Shown piece after piece: positions 1 to 8,019 of a stretch of 64,000 bases of DNA. The position numbers and the translations under genes are program-made. Origin of the DNA: CAWUIO01 sp963922455 (lineage in GTDB: Bacteria > Bacteroidota > Bacteroidia > Cytophagales > Microscillaceae); assembly GCA_963922455.1 (NCBI GenBank), contig CAWUIO010000020.1, positions 5,113-69,112 of the forward strand. The letters run 5' to 3'. The notes beneath the pieces are model-generated. The model saw only the letters and a list, made by a program, of their open reading frames with translations, was not told the DNA's origin and did not search any database. The stretch's first letter is position 1, and every line of letters begins with the position of its first letter.

Positions 1-3000
1 GTTTCTTTGGCGGCTCCATTAGTATTAGAAGGATTAAGCGATGTGGCTGTATCTAACGATGCTGGATTGTGTAGCGCTGTGGTTACTTTGGGTGAGCCTA
101 CGGTAAGCGGTAATACGGCTCCCGTAACGATCACCAACGACGCTCCTGAAGGAAATGTATTCCCCGTAGGAACTACTCCAGTTACTTTCACAGGTACTGA
201 AGAAGGAACAGGGCGCACGGCTACTTTGACTATCAACGTGACGGTTTCGGATGATGAAGCACCAAGCATTGAAGCTTTATCTGATATTGACGTAGTATCT
301 CCAACCGATGCTGGAGTTGCGGTTGATTTTACAGCCCCTACTTTTGCTGACAACTGTCCGGAGCCTACTTTGGAGCAAACAGCTGGACCTGCTTCGGGTT
401 CTGTATTCCCAATTGGTTCTACTACGGTTGAATTCACAGTAACCGATGCTTCTGGAAACACAGCTACTTCTTCTTTCAGCGTTAATGTTACTTTGGCTCC
501 GGCTCTTGCTTTAGAGGGAGTTAGTGACATCACAGTTTCTAACGATGCGGGTGTTTGTGGTGCTGTTGTAACCTTGGTTGATCCTACTCCGGTAAATGAA
601 TTGGATGTAGTGACGATTACCAACGATGCTCCGGCTGGTAACAACTTCCCAGTAGGAACTACTACGGTTACTTTTACCGGTACAGAAGCTAACACTGGTC
701 GGGTAGCTACGATCTCTATCGATGTTACTGTAACTGATGATGAAGATCCTACAGTTGATGCTTTGACTGATATTGATGTGGTATCTCCAACGGATGCTGG
801 CGTAGCAGTTGACTTTACAGCTCCTGCTTTTGCTGACAACTGTCCGGAGGCTACTATCGCTCAGACGGCTGGACCTGCTTCGGGTTCTGTATTCCCAATC
901 GGTTCTACTACGGTTGAATTTACAGTAACTGACGCTTCTGGAAACACGGCTACTTCTTCTTTCAGTGTTAATGTTACTTTGGCTCCGGCTCTTGAATTGA
1001 CTGGAGTTTCTGATATTACTGTGGGTAACGATGCTGGGGTATGTGGTGCAGTGGTTGCTTTAACAAATCCTTCTGCCGTAAATGCTTTGGATGTAGTAAC
1101 CATCACCAATGATGCTCCTGCCGGTAATAACTTTGAAGTTGGAACAACTACAGTTACTTTCACGGGTACAGAAGCTAACACGGGCCGGGTGGCTACGATC
1201 TCAATTGATGTAACTGTTAATGATACTCAAGATCCAACCGTAGATGCTCTAAGCGATATCACGGTTACCGCTTTTGACGCCGCCGGAGCTACTGTTACTT
1301 TTGACGCTCCTGGATTTGCTGACAACTGTCCGGAGGCTACTTTGGCTCAAACGGCTGGACCTGCTTCGGGATCGGTATTCCCAGTAGGAACGACTACGGT
1401 TACGTTCACTGCTACGGATGCGGCTGGAAATACGGCTGAGTCTTCTTTTGACGTTATTGTAAACTTGGCTGGTGAATTGACTATCGTAGGTGTTTCTGAT
1501 GTAACTGTAAGCAACGATGCTGGTCTTTGTAGTGCTGTAGTTGAGTTACCTGAAGCTACGGTTGAAAACGCTGAGGATGAGGTTACCATCACGAATAATG
1601 CTCCTGAAGGTAATGTATACCCAGTAGGCGCTACTGATGTTACTTTCAATGCCGTTGAAGCCAACACCGGTCGTATGGCTACTTTGACTGTAACTGTCAC
1701 GGTTACAGACGATGAAGCTCCAACCATCGATCCTTTGATGGATATCAATGCTACTGCTTTGGATGCTAGTGGAGTTGTTGTAGACTTTGCTGCCCCTGGG
1801 TTTGCTGATAACTGTCCGGATGCTGTTTTGGAACAAACTGCGGGTCCTGCTTCGGGATCGGTATTCCCAGTAGGAACTACTTTGGTTACTTTTACGGTAA
1901 CTGACGCTAGTGGAAACACGGCTGCTTCTTCGTTTAACGTAATCGTTTCTCAAGCCGACGAATTGACACTTAGTGGCCTTTCGGATGTATCTGTATCTAA
2001 CGATGCTGGATTGTGTAGCGCAGTAGTTGAATTAGGAGAGCCTACGGTTTCTGGTAACGAAGCCCCTGTAAGTATCACCAACGACGCTCCTGAGGGAGGT
2101 GTATTCCCAGTAGGAACGACTACAGTTACCTTCACAGGTACTGAAGACGGTACAGGACGGGTTGCTACCTTGAGCATTGATGTAACAGTTACGGATGATG
2201 AAGATCCTACTATCGATGCCTTGTCTGACATCAGTGTTACGGCTACCGATGCGGCTGGAATCGTGGTTTCTTTTGACGCACCAGGCTTTGCTGATAACTG
2301 CCCCATGCCTACCTTGGCTCAGACTGCCGGACCAGTTTCTGGATCTGTATTCCCAGTAGGAACGACTGCGGTTGAGTTTACGGTAACTGATGCTAGTGGA
2401 AACACAGCTACTTCTTCGTTTAACGTAATCGTTAGCCTTGCGGGTGACTTAGGTATCACCGGGCCGGTTGACGTTACAACAGACAACGATGCCGGATTGT
2501 GTAGCGCGGTTGTAGAATTGGCCGAAGCCATGGCTGTAAATGCCGAAGATGATGTAACAATCACCAATGATGCTCCTGAGGGAGGTGTATTCCCAGTAGG
2601 GGCTACTGAGGTTACTTACACAGCTATGGAAGCTAACACAGGCCGTATGGCTACTTTGACAATCACGGTAACGGTTAATGACGTAGAAGCTCCTGTAATT
2701 GCTTCTGTTATGGATATTGAAGTTACAGCCACCGATGCCGCTGGTATCGCAGTTGACTTTATGACTCCAGAAGCTACGGATAACTGTCCTGACGTGAACA
2801 TTGTTCAAACGGCTGGACCTGTTTCGGGTTCTGTATTCCCAGTAGGAACGACTGCGGTTGAATTTACGGCTACCGACGCTAGTGGAAACACAGCAGTTGT
2901 ATCTTTCAATGTAACGGTAATCTTTGACGGTGGTCAAGAAGGACCTACAGTAGACGGTTTCCGTTTGATCGATTCTGACAATGACGTTGTAATCCAAGAC

Positions 3001-3909
3001 TTGAATGACGGTGACGTTATCAACTTGTCTGTAATCGGTGACATCCGTTTGAACATTGAAGCGCTTTCTACTACCAATGGTAGTGTAATCATTGACTTGT
3101 TCGGATTGGGTACGCAAACGGGTTCTGCCCGCGTGGAGAACTTTGCTCCATTTGCTCGTTTCGGTAACAACGGTAACAATTTCTTCGGACGTAACTTAGC
3201 GCCTCAAGAGTACGAATTGTTTGCGGTTGCTTATACTGAAGACAACCAAGGAGGTATCGCTGGTGACACCAACCGTATCCGTTTCTCCGTAGTATTTGAC
3301 GAAGAAGCATTTGAAGTAACAAACATTGCTTTGATTGATGCTGATGCGGATGAAGCTATCATTGATGCCTTAGTAGATGGTGGTGTGTATACAATCGCTG
3401 ACATCGCTAACCGTAGCCTTACCTTCCAAGCTTTCACAAATCCATTCTCTATTGGTAGTGTTCGCTTCCAAATTGAAGGTCCTGTATCTTACGGACGTAC
3501 GGAAAACGTTGAGCCTTACGTTGCCGATGGTAACTCAGGTACCAACTTCTTCGGTCGTACCCTAGTAGAAGGTGACTACACAATCACCGTTACTCCTTAC
3601 AGCGAAATCCGTCAGGGTGGTCAAGTAGGAGTACCTGTTGTGATTAACTTCACTTTGGTTGGAGCCTCTACTGGATTGGATTTGAATGCTTATCCTAACG
3701 TAATTAACTCAGGTAGCACCTTAAACCTTGAAGGCCAAGCCGACAAAGGTTCTCAATTGACTATTTTCAGCCCTGAGGGTGTGGTAGTTGAGCAGGCTTA
3801 CCTAGATGATAATTTCCATTATGGAGTTAAGCTTAATGGTGTTGGTACTTACATCGTAGTTATTAAAAACGGTGATAAGTCCATCATGAGACGTATCCAA
3901 GTGAGATAA
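1..3909 (+). CDS. Giant HYR-repeat secreted protein with T9SS sorting domain (5' partial)
   Basis: The reading frame is open from the first base, so the gene starts upstream of the window and the TTG at 7 is not its true start. The visible 1,300 residues hold six tandem units of 162 residues, starting at bases 19, 505, 991, 1477, 1963 and 2449. Each unit carries two HYR-like (hyalin repeat) modules with recurring SNDAG, DNCP and VTDASGNTA motifs. Then follow two copies of a module ending NNFFGR/TNFFGR (about residues 975-1220). The last 80 residues look like a T9SS C-terminal sorting domain (AYPNVIN motif, closing with basic residues). Known for the families: HYR modules occur in extracellular adhesins, and T9SS domains direct outer-membrane export and surface anchoring. 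Codons are biased to TTG, GCT, AAC and CGT, unlike the neighbours, which suggests high expression (inference). Confidence 0.93.
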   Translation, partial: VSLAAPLVLEGLSDVAVSNDAGLCSAVVTLGEPTVSGNTAPVTITNDAPEGNVFPVGTTPVTFTGTEEGTGRTATLTINVTVSDDEAPSIEALSDIDVVSPTDAGVAVDFTAPTFADNCPEPTLEQTAGPASGSVFPIGSTTVEFTVTDASGNTATSSFSVNVTLAPALALEGVSDITVSNDAGVCGAVVTLVDPTPVNELDVVTITNDAPAGNNFPVGTTTVTFTGTEANTGRVATISIDVTVTDDEDPTVDALTDIDVVSPTDAGVAVDFTAPAFADNCPEATIAQTAGPASGSVFPIGSTTVEFTVTDASGNTATSSFSVNVTLAPALELTGVSDITVGNDAGVCGAVVALTNPSAVNALDVVTITNDAPAGNNFEVGTTTVTFTGTEANTGRVATISIDVTVNDTQDPTVDALSDITVTAFDAAGATVTFDAPGFADNCPEATLAQTAGPASGSVFPVGTTTVTFTATDAAGNTAESSFDVIVNLAGELTIVGVSDVTVSNDAGLCSAVVELPEATVENAEDEVTITNNAPEGNVYPVGATDVTFNAVEANTGRMATLTVTVTVTDDEAPTIDPLMDINATALDASGVVVDFAAPGFADNCPDAVLEQTAGPASGSVFPVGTTLVTFTVTDASGNTAASSFNVIVSQADELTLSGLSDVSVSNDAGLCSAVVELGEPTVSGNEAPVSITNDAPEGGVFPVGTTTVTFTGTEDGTGRVATLSIDVTVTDDEDPTIDALSDISVTATDAAGIVVSFDAPGFADNCPMPTLAQTAGPVSGSVFPVGTTAVEFTVTDASGNTATSSFNVIVSLAGDLGITGPVDVTTDNDAGLCSAVVELAEAMAVNAEDDVTITNDAPEGGVFPVGATEVTYTAMEANTGRMATLTITVTVNDVEAPVIASVMDIEVTATDAAGIAVDFMTPEATDNCPDVNIVQTAGPVSGSVFPVGTTAVEFTATDASGNTAVVSFNVTVIFDGGQEGPTVDGFRLIDSDNDVVIQDLNDGDVINLSVIGDIRLNIEALSTTNGSVIIDLFGLGTQTGSARVENFAPFARFGNNGNNFFGRNLAPQEYELFAVAYTEDNQGGIAGDTNRIRFSVVFDEEAFEVTNIALIDADADEAIIDALVDGGVYTIADIANRSLTFQAFTNPFSIGSVRFQIEGPVSYGRTENVEPYVADGNSGTNFFGRTLVEGDYTITVTPYSEIRQGGQVGVPVVINFTLVGASTGLDLNAYPNVINSGSTLNLEGQADKGSQLTIFSPEGVVVEQAYLDDNFHYGVKLNGVGTYIVVIKNGDKSIMRRIQVR

Positions 3910-3934
3910 TTATCCTTCTTGTCTTGATATAATG

Positions 3935-3965
3935 GGCCAGCCGCGAAAGCGGCTGGCCTTTTTTT
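3935..3965 (+). terminator. Intrinsic terminator of the HYR protein gene
   Basis: A perfect 10-bp stem, GGCCAGCCGC/GCGGCTGGCC, closed by a GAAA tetraloop and followed by seven T. It lies 25 bp after the stop codon and is a textbook Rho-independent terminator. Confidence 0.95.
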
Positions 3966-4032
3966 ATGGAACCTGGCAAGTTAAGTTTCCTTTATATTTT
4001 AAATTTGGCCTGTAAATAGCTTGCTTTATTAT

Positions 4033-4040
4033 TATTTTTG
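4033..4040 (+). promoter_or_regulatory. Bacteroidota -7 element TATTTTTG
   Basis: TATTTTTG matches the TAnnTTTG -7 consensus of Bacteroidota. A possible -33 TTG at 4005-4007 is 25 bp away, longer than usual. Transcription would begin near 4047, which favours the ATG at 4065 as the start of the following lipoprotein. Confidence 0.5.
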
Positions 4041-4064
4041 TCTTGTAATAACAATCTTGCTACG

Positions 4065-4535
4065 ATGAAAAAGGTAATGCCATTACTTATTGCCCTCGCC
4101 ATAGGCTTGGGTATCAGTATGAGTGGGTGTCAACCCCAAGAAAAACGGGATAAAATGGTTTTGAACCTCCCCAAAGTGATCAACCACACCATGGATCAAG
4201 TAAAACGAAAAATGGGAACCCCTGATTCGGTTTACCGAGCTACGGGTGCCCGAGGGTTTGGAGATGTGCTCGAGTACAGAAAGCACGATATGGTGATGTA
4301 TTTCTACGATGATATCCTCAAAGAAGTATACATTCGCAAGCCTGAACCTATGCCTTTTAGCGTAAACTACATCAAGTATTTAGGGATACTCCCGGATACT
4401 CCACCCGATTATATGATGGACAGCTTGGTGATTTCTTGGGGAAATATTCCAGATTATAATGAGATAAAAATGTTTTGCCAGACCCGTGATAATAATGGTA
4501 CCTTTGATTACCACGTCTGGGTAAGTGCCAAATAA
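4065..4535 (+). CDS. Small predicted lipoprotein of unknown function
   Basis: A protein of 156 residues. The ATG at 4065 was preferred over an upstream in-frame TTG at 4038 because it begins a clean lipoprotein signal: MKK, a hydrophobic stretch, then SGC with the acylated cysteine at residue 22. The TAnnTTTG element at 4033-4040 also fits this start. The mature part (KVINHTMDQVKRKMGTPDSVYR, then an EYRKHDMVMYFYDD segment) recalls the BamE/SmpA-like pattern in which a helix and a 'G.PD' turn precede strands, but the match is too weak for a family call. It is monocistronic, with a strong terminator directly behind it. Membrane-anchored periplasmic location is inferred from the signal. Confidence 0.8.
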   Translation: MKKVMPLLIALAIGLGISMSGCQPQEKRDKMVLNLPKVINHTMDQVKRKMGTPDSVYRATGARGFGDVLEYRKHDMVMYFYDDILKEVYIRKPEPMPFSVNYIKYLGILPDTPPDYMMDSLVISWGNIPDYNEIKMFCQTRDNNGTFDYHVWVSAK

Positions 4536-4544
4536 ATAATTCTT

Positions 4545-4573
4545 GGCTCAGAATATTTCTGAGCCATTTTTTT
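4545..4573 (+). terminator. Intrinsic terminator of the lipoprotein gene
   Basis: An 8-bp stem, GGCTCAGA/TCTGAGCC, with a 5-nt loop, followed by ATTTTTTT. It starts 9 bp after the stop codon. Confidence 0.9.
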
Positions 4574-4591
4574 CTCTATACCGTTCTCAAA

Positions 4592-5062
4592 TTGAAAATT
4601 GTTAAAGACCCTCGTTTTTTACACTGGTTTCTACAAGAGGAAATCTACTCCATAGCCTCTAAGGAAGAAGGAGAAGCGAGTGAAGAAACCCCACCAAAGG
4701 AGTACAAACTCCTACTCTTAACTTATCAAGAAGGAGAAGAAAACCCCTTTAGTAAAGACGAGCAGGCATTTTTGCATAAGGTCTTGAAGGCTGTATCCAT
4801 TGATAGGGAAGAGGTGTTAGCGTATAATCTCGCCTATGCCCCCCAAATTCAAAGCTGGAAAAACCGGAAACATATACCGGCTCCCTATGTATTAGCTCTG
4901 GGAAATACAAGATTATCGGCTTTACCCCAGGAATTCTACCAATTGCAGGCTTTTGAAAATGCCCAAATCGTACAAGCCCATAGCTTGGCCGAGATTGAAG
5001 CCGACCGGGAAAAGAAAAAAAAGCTCTGGACTATCCTGCAAAAAATGTTTATCAAAAACTAG
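4592..5062 (+). CDS. Small protein resembling DNA polymerase III psi subunit
   Basis: A protein of 156 residues with a TTG start; no upstream in-frame ATG is available. The N-terminus (FLHWFLQEEIYSI) is followed by an alpha/beta core with LLLLTY, a helix with SKDEQAFLHKVLKAVSI, and a C-terminal SLAEIEADREKKKKLWTIL segment. The order 'strand, helix, LxLG strand, QAHSLAEI..., K(x)nLW..L' resembles the short psi (HolD-like) proteins of the replisome. This is a pattern impression, not a firm homology. The gene begins only 19 bp after the preceding terminator, so its promoter would have to overlap the previous unit. Its stop TAG shares a CTAG palindrome with the stop of the convergent downstream gene. 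Confidence 0.7.
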   Translation: MKIVKDPRFLHWFLQEEIYSIASKEEGEASEETPPKEYKLLLLTYQEGEENPFSKDEQAFLHKVLKAVSIDREEVLAYNLAYAPQIQSWKNRKHIPAPYVLALGNTRLSALPQEFYQLQAFENAQIVQAHSLAEIEADREKKKKLWTILQKMFIKN

Positions 5063-6219
5063 AGCTTCTGCAAAGCCTCTTTGATTTTCTCTTCCAAAGC
5101 ATCTCCCCTTAAGTTCTTCGCCAAGATATCACCCTTTGGTCCCACAAGATACTTACTCGGGATAGCACTTACATTGTATAGTTGATAGGCCTGTGAGAGT
5201 TCACCGGGTTTATCTAATACGTGCAGCCATGACAAGCCATCTTCCTGGATCGCAGACAACCAAGCTTCCCTATTTTGGTCCAGGGATACGCCTAGAATTT
5301 CAAATCCCTGATTGTGGTACTTTTCGTAAATCTTCACTACCCTCGGATTTTCCATACGGCAGGGCTTACACCAAGAAGCCCAAAAGTCTACCAATACCAA
5401 CTTTCCCTGCAAATTTTGTAACTCTAGCACTTGCCCTTCGGGGGAGGGGAGGTTTAGGTTAGGGGCGGGGGCCCCCAAGGCAAGCCTTTTTTCTGTTTCC
5501 ACTTGCCTTTCCAGAACCAACATTTCCTGGCTCAAGGATTGGGTGTAGGGTTGATCTGGGGCTTCGGCTTGCATACGATCAAGGACATACCGGTAAAACT
5601 CTATTTCCTCGCTAGGTTCCAGTATACTTAAAGCTCGGATTGCCACAATATTTGGGATAATTTTTTTGATATAGGCTTTAAGTTTGGCAATACTTTTTTG
5701 ATGAATGGCTGCATACTTTTTTTCAATAGTTTGCCTAACCTGGGCTGTATCCTGGGCATCTACCTGCTCTTGCCTCAAGAGGACCAATTGTTTTTGAAAC
5801 TCTTGTACGATTTCACCAGCTTCATGATAATAGGCGGTACCGGGAGAGCCTTTTACTTCCTCCGTAAAAACCCCAGCCTGTTCTTGCAAAGTGACCTGCA
5901 CATCCGAAGATTCTAATACCAAGACCGTGGCATGCCTTCCAAAAAAATCTAATTGATAAAACTCAGAGTAGGGGACATGCACCTCAAACTGAAGGTCCTT
6001 CCCATTGAGCTCCGATGAATGGATCTCTACATAGTCTTGCGCTTGTGCACTAAAACGGGACAGCTTCACGATTCCCTTTTGTGGCTCTCGAAAAGTAATG
6101 TCGATACGGATCATGTTCTTCCCGTCATTATCTTGGGTTGATGGAGAACAAGAGAAAACAAGCCAAAAGGCCGAGCATAAAGTAACATGCCAGAAAACGG
6201 AAGGAAATGAACGCATCAT
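5059..6219 (-). CDS. TlpA-like thioredoxin-fold lipoprotein (DUF4369-type N-terminus)
   Basis: A protein of 386 residues. The first 24 residues form a signal peptide ending LVFSC, probably a lipoprotein site. Residues 35-130 form a beta-rich segment of the DUF4369 kind (IRIDITFREPQKG..., HATVLVLESSDVQVTL). A helical middle is followed by an AhpC/TSA-Redoxin domain from about residue 245. That domain carries the active-site WCKPC motif with Cys284 and Cys287 and a cis-proline region (VSAIPSKYLV). Such Bacteroidota proteins are periplasmic thiol:disulfide oxidoreductases that reduce apocytochromes or other exported proteins; the substrate here is unknown. Its stop codon overlaps that of the convergent upstream neighbour by 4 bp. 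It probably lies downstream of gatB in the same direction, only 12 bp away. Confidence 0.9.
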   Translation of the reverse strand: MMRSFPSVFWHVTLCSAFWLVFSCSPSTQDNDGKNMIRIDITFREPQKGIVKLSRFSAQAQDYVEIHSSELNGKDLQFEVHVPYSEFYQLDFFGRHATVLVLESSDVQVTLQEQAGVFTEEVKGSPGTAYYHEAGEIVQEFQKQLVLLRQEQVDAQDTAQVRQTIEKKYAAIHQKSIAKLKAYIKKIIPNIVAIRALSILEPSEEIEFYRYVLDRMQAEAPDQPYTQSLSQEMLVLERQVETEKRLALGAPAPNLNLPSPEGQVLELQNLQGKLVLVDFWASWCKPCRMENPRVVKIYEKYHNQGFEILGVSLDQNREAWLSAIQEDGLSWLHVLDKPGELSQAYQLYNVSAIPSKYLVGPKGDILAKNLRGDALEEKIKEALQKL

Positions 6220-6231
6220 ATCGTTTATCGA

Positions 6232-7689
6232 TTAAGTATCTAATGTATCTTGTAAGGACTTACGGGCCAATTTTGGATCCAAGGGTACGCTAGACCGTTT
6301 CATCAATTCACCCATGAACATACCCAAAAGCCCTTTTTTTCCTTTTTTATAAGCCTGCACCTTCTCTGGAAAAGCAGCAAGCACCTCTTCTATTAAGCTT
6401 TGCATCTGTTCGGTATCTTTTACCTGTACGAGGTTGTGGGCTTGGGCCAGGGCTTCTACTGCTTCTTGAGGTTTTTGCAAGAGGAGAGGAAACAATTCCT
6501 GAGATGCCGCCGATGAACTTATATGTCCGGCTTGTATAAAATTAACTAGCTCAGCTAGCTTGGATGCGGCCACGGGAAAATTTTTCAGATCATGAGCGTG
6601 GGTATTCAACCAGGATTTTACCTCACCATTTATCCAATTGGCCACCGACTTATAATGAGTGGTGTGTTTACAAATTTCTTCAAAAAACAAGACGATTTCC
6701 TGCTCATCCAGCAGTTGACGGCTGTCGTAGTCATTCAAACCATAAGTTTCTTGTAGATGACTATACCATTCCCAAGGTAAACGGGGCAGCGATGCTTGAC
6801 TTTGCCGAATCAATTCTTCTTGAATCACCAAGGGAGGGAGGTCCGGCTCATTAAAATAACGATAGTCATTTAAGGTTTCCTTCAGGCGCATACCCCGAGT
6901 AAGGTCCTGCTGGGCATCATAGGTGCGCGTCTCTTGAATGATCCTTTTTCCCTCTTCAATTAGATCAATTTGACGACGTGCTTCACTTACAATAGCCTTT
7001 CTCACATTGCGCAGGGAGTTCATATTTTTTATTTCCACCCGGGTACCTAATTTACTTTCCCCCTTAAGCCGCACCGAAACATTAGCGTCGCATCGCAGCG
7101 AACCTTCCTCCATATTTCCGTCACATATCCCCAGGTAACGCACCAAACGCCTAATCTCTTGCAAAAACAAATAGGCATCTTCAGCTTTTCGAATATCGGG
7201 TTGGCTCACAATTTCTACCAAAGGTACGCCTGCCCGGTTATAATCGAGCAAAGTACTATGGCTATGGGCATCGTGCACCGATTTGCCCGCATCTTCTTCA
7301 ATATGAATATGATGCAAACGGATCTCTTGAATACTCCCATCTTCTCTTCGAATAGGTATTGCCCCACCTACACAATAGGGCACCCGGTCCTGACTAATTT
7401 GATAGCCTTTGGGCAAATCTGGATAAAAATAATGTTTACGGTCAAAATAGCTTACTCGATTAATGCGGGCCTGGCAAGCCAGGGCAAGTTTTAAAGCAAA
7501 GGGTAAGACTTTGGCGTTGAGTACCGGGAGTGTTCCCGGATGAGCCAGACTTACCAAGCCAATATGAGCATTGGGCGGAGCCCCAAAATGTGCAGGATCC
7601 GGGGCAAAAAGTTTGGTCAGGGTACTCAATTGGGCGTGCACTTCTAAGCCAACTACCGTCTCATATTTTTCGTAAACCGATTCGTCCAT
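6232..7689 (-). CDS. gatB: Aspartyl/glutamyl-tRNA amidotransferase subunit B
   Basis: GatB works with GatA and GatC to convert mischarged Glu-tRNA(Gln) and Asp-tRNA(Asn) to the amidated forms. The protein shows the family opening YETVVGLEVHAQL, the YFDRKHYFYPDLPKGYQIS block, the IHIEEDAGKS motif, and a C-terminal YqeY-like tail ending in KGLLGMFMGELMKRS. I chose the ATG at 7689 (MDESVYEK, 485 residues) over the ATG at 7713. A TATATTTG -7 element at 7721-7728 would place the transcript start almost on the upstream codon. No gatA or gatC lies in the window. The TlpA-like gene follows 12 bp downstream. Confidence 0.97.
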   Translation of the reverse strand: MDESVYEKYETVVGLEVHAQLSTLTKLFAPDPAHFGAPPNAHIGLVSLAHPGTLPVLNAKVLPFALKLALACQARINRVSYFDRKHYFYPDLPKGYQISQDRVPYCVGGAIPIRREDGSIQEIRLHHIHIEEDAGKSVHDAHSHSTLLDYNRAGVPLVEIVSQPDIRKAEDAYLFLQEIRRLVRYLGICDGNMEEGSLRCDANVSVRLKGESKLGTRVEIKNMNSLRNVRKAIVSEARRQIDLIEEGKRIIQETRTYDAQQDLTRGMRLKETLNDYRYFNEPDLPPLVIQEELIRQSQASLPRLPWEWYSHLQETYGLNDYDSRQLLDEQEIVLFFEEICKHTTHYKSVANWINGEVKSWLNTHAHDLKNFPVAASKLAELVNFIQAGHISSSAASQELFPLLLQKPQEAVEALAQAHNLVQVKDTEQMQSLIEEVLAAFPEKVQAYKKGKKGLLGMFMGELMKRSSVPLDPKLARKSLQDTLDT

Positions 7690-7720
7690 AATTAATTTTT
7701 CACCCGTAGACATTATGCAG

Positions 7721-7728
7721 CAAATATA
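7721..7728 (-). promoter_or_regulatory. -7 element TATATTTG upstream of gatB
   Basis: Read on the minus strand this is TATATTTG, a match to TAnnTTTG. No clear -33 TTG was found at the right distance. It gives a leader of about 25 nt to the chosen gatB start. Confidence 0.5.
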
Positions 7729-7786
7729 TAGTGGTTTTTCTTCTTCCGGGGACTCTCCGGCCTATAAATCTAAGGCTTTATGAATT

Positions 7787-7913
7787 GGGGCTGTCCCCCG
7801 GTTCAAATTAACAAGCCCAATCCTCATAAGGTGCCCGGGGGCCGGGCTTTCGCTACTCGCCGGCCCTCACACAAGCAGCGGCGGGCTCAAACAGGCCGCT
7901 CTATCCCTCAGCC
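7787..7913 (+). repeat. Three-way-junction intergenic repeat, copy 1
   Basis: P1 pairs GGCTG (7789-7793) with CAGCC (7909-7913). P2 pairs CCCCCGG (7795-7801) with CCGGGGG (7835-7841). The conserved core CGGGCTTTCGCTACTCGC follows, then P3 (CTCGCCG with CGGCGGG, including a T-G pair) and the conserved tail CTCAAACAGGCCGCTCTATCCC. It lies in the 330-bp divergent gap between gatB and the Plug-family gene, inside what should be a promoter region. Confidence 0.92.
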
Positions 7914-8019
7914 AATACCTTCCTGAAACAAAATACGCTTCCTCCTTATCGAGGGTGATAATTCTATTTAGGGTCAAAAATCAAACATTTTTCCTATATT
8001 GGAGCCTATTTATACACTT

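Noticed and set aside
2449..3117. Long minus-strand open frames inside the HYR protein gene
   Set aside because: They recur with the 486-bp repeat, which keeps the antisense frame open by chance.
7781..7920. Repeat copy 1 as an ordinary terminator or promoter element
   Set aside because: It lies between two divergent starts, lacks a T run, and identical elements occur in convergent gaps.
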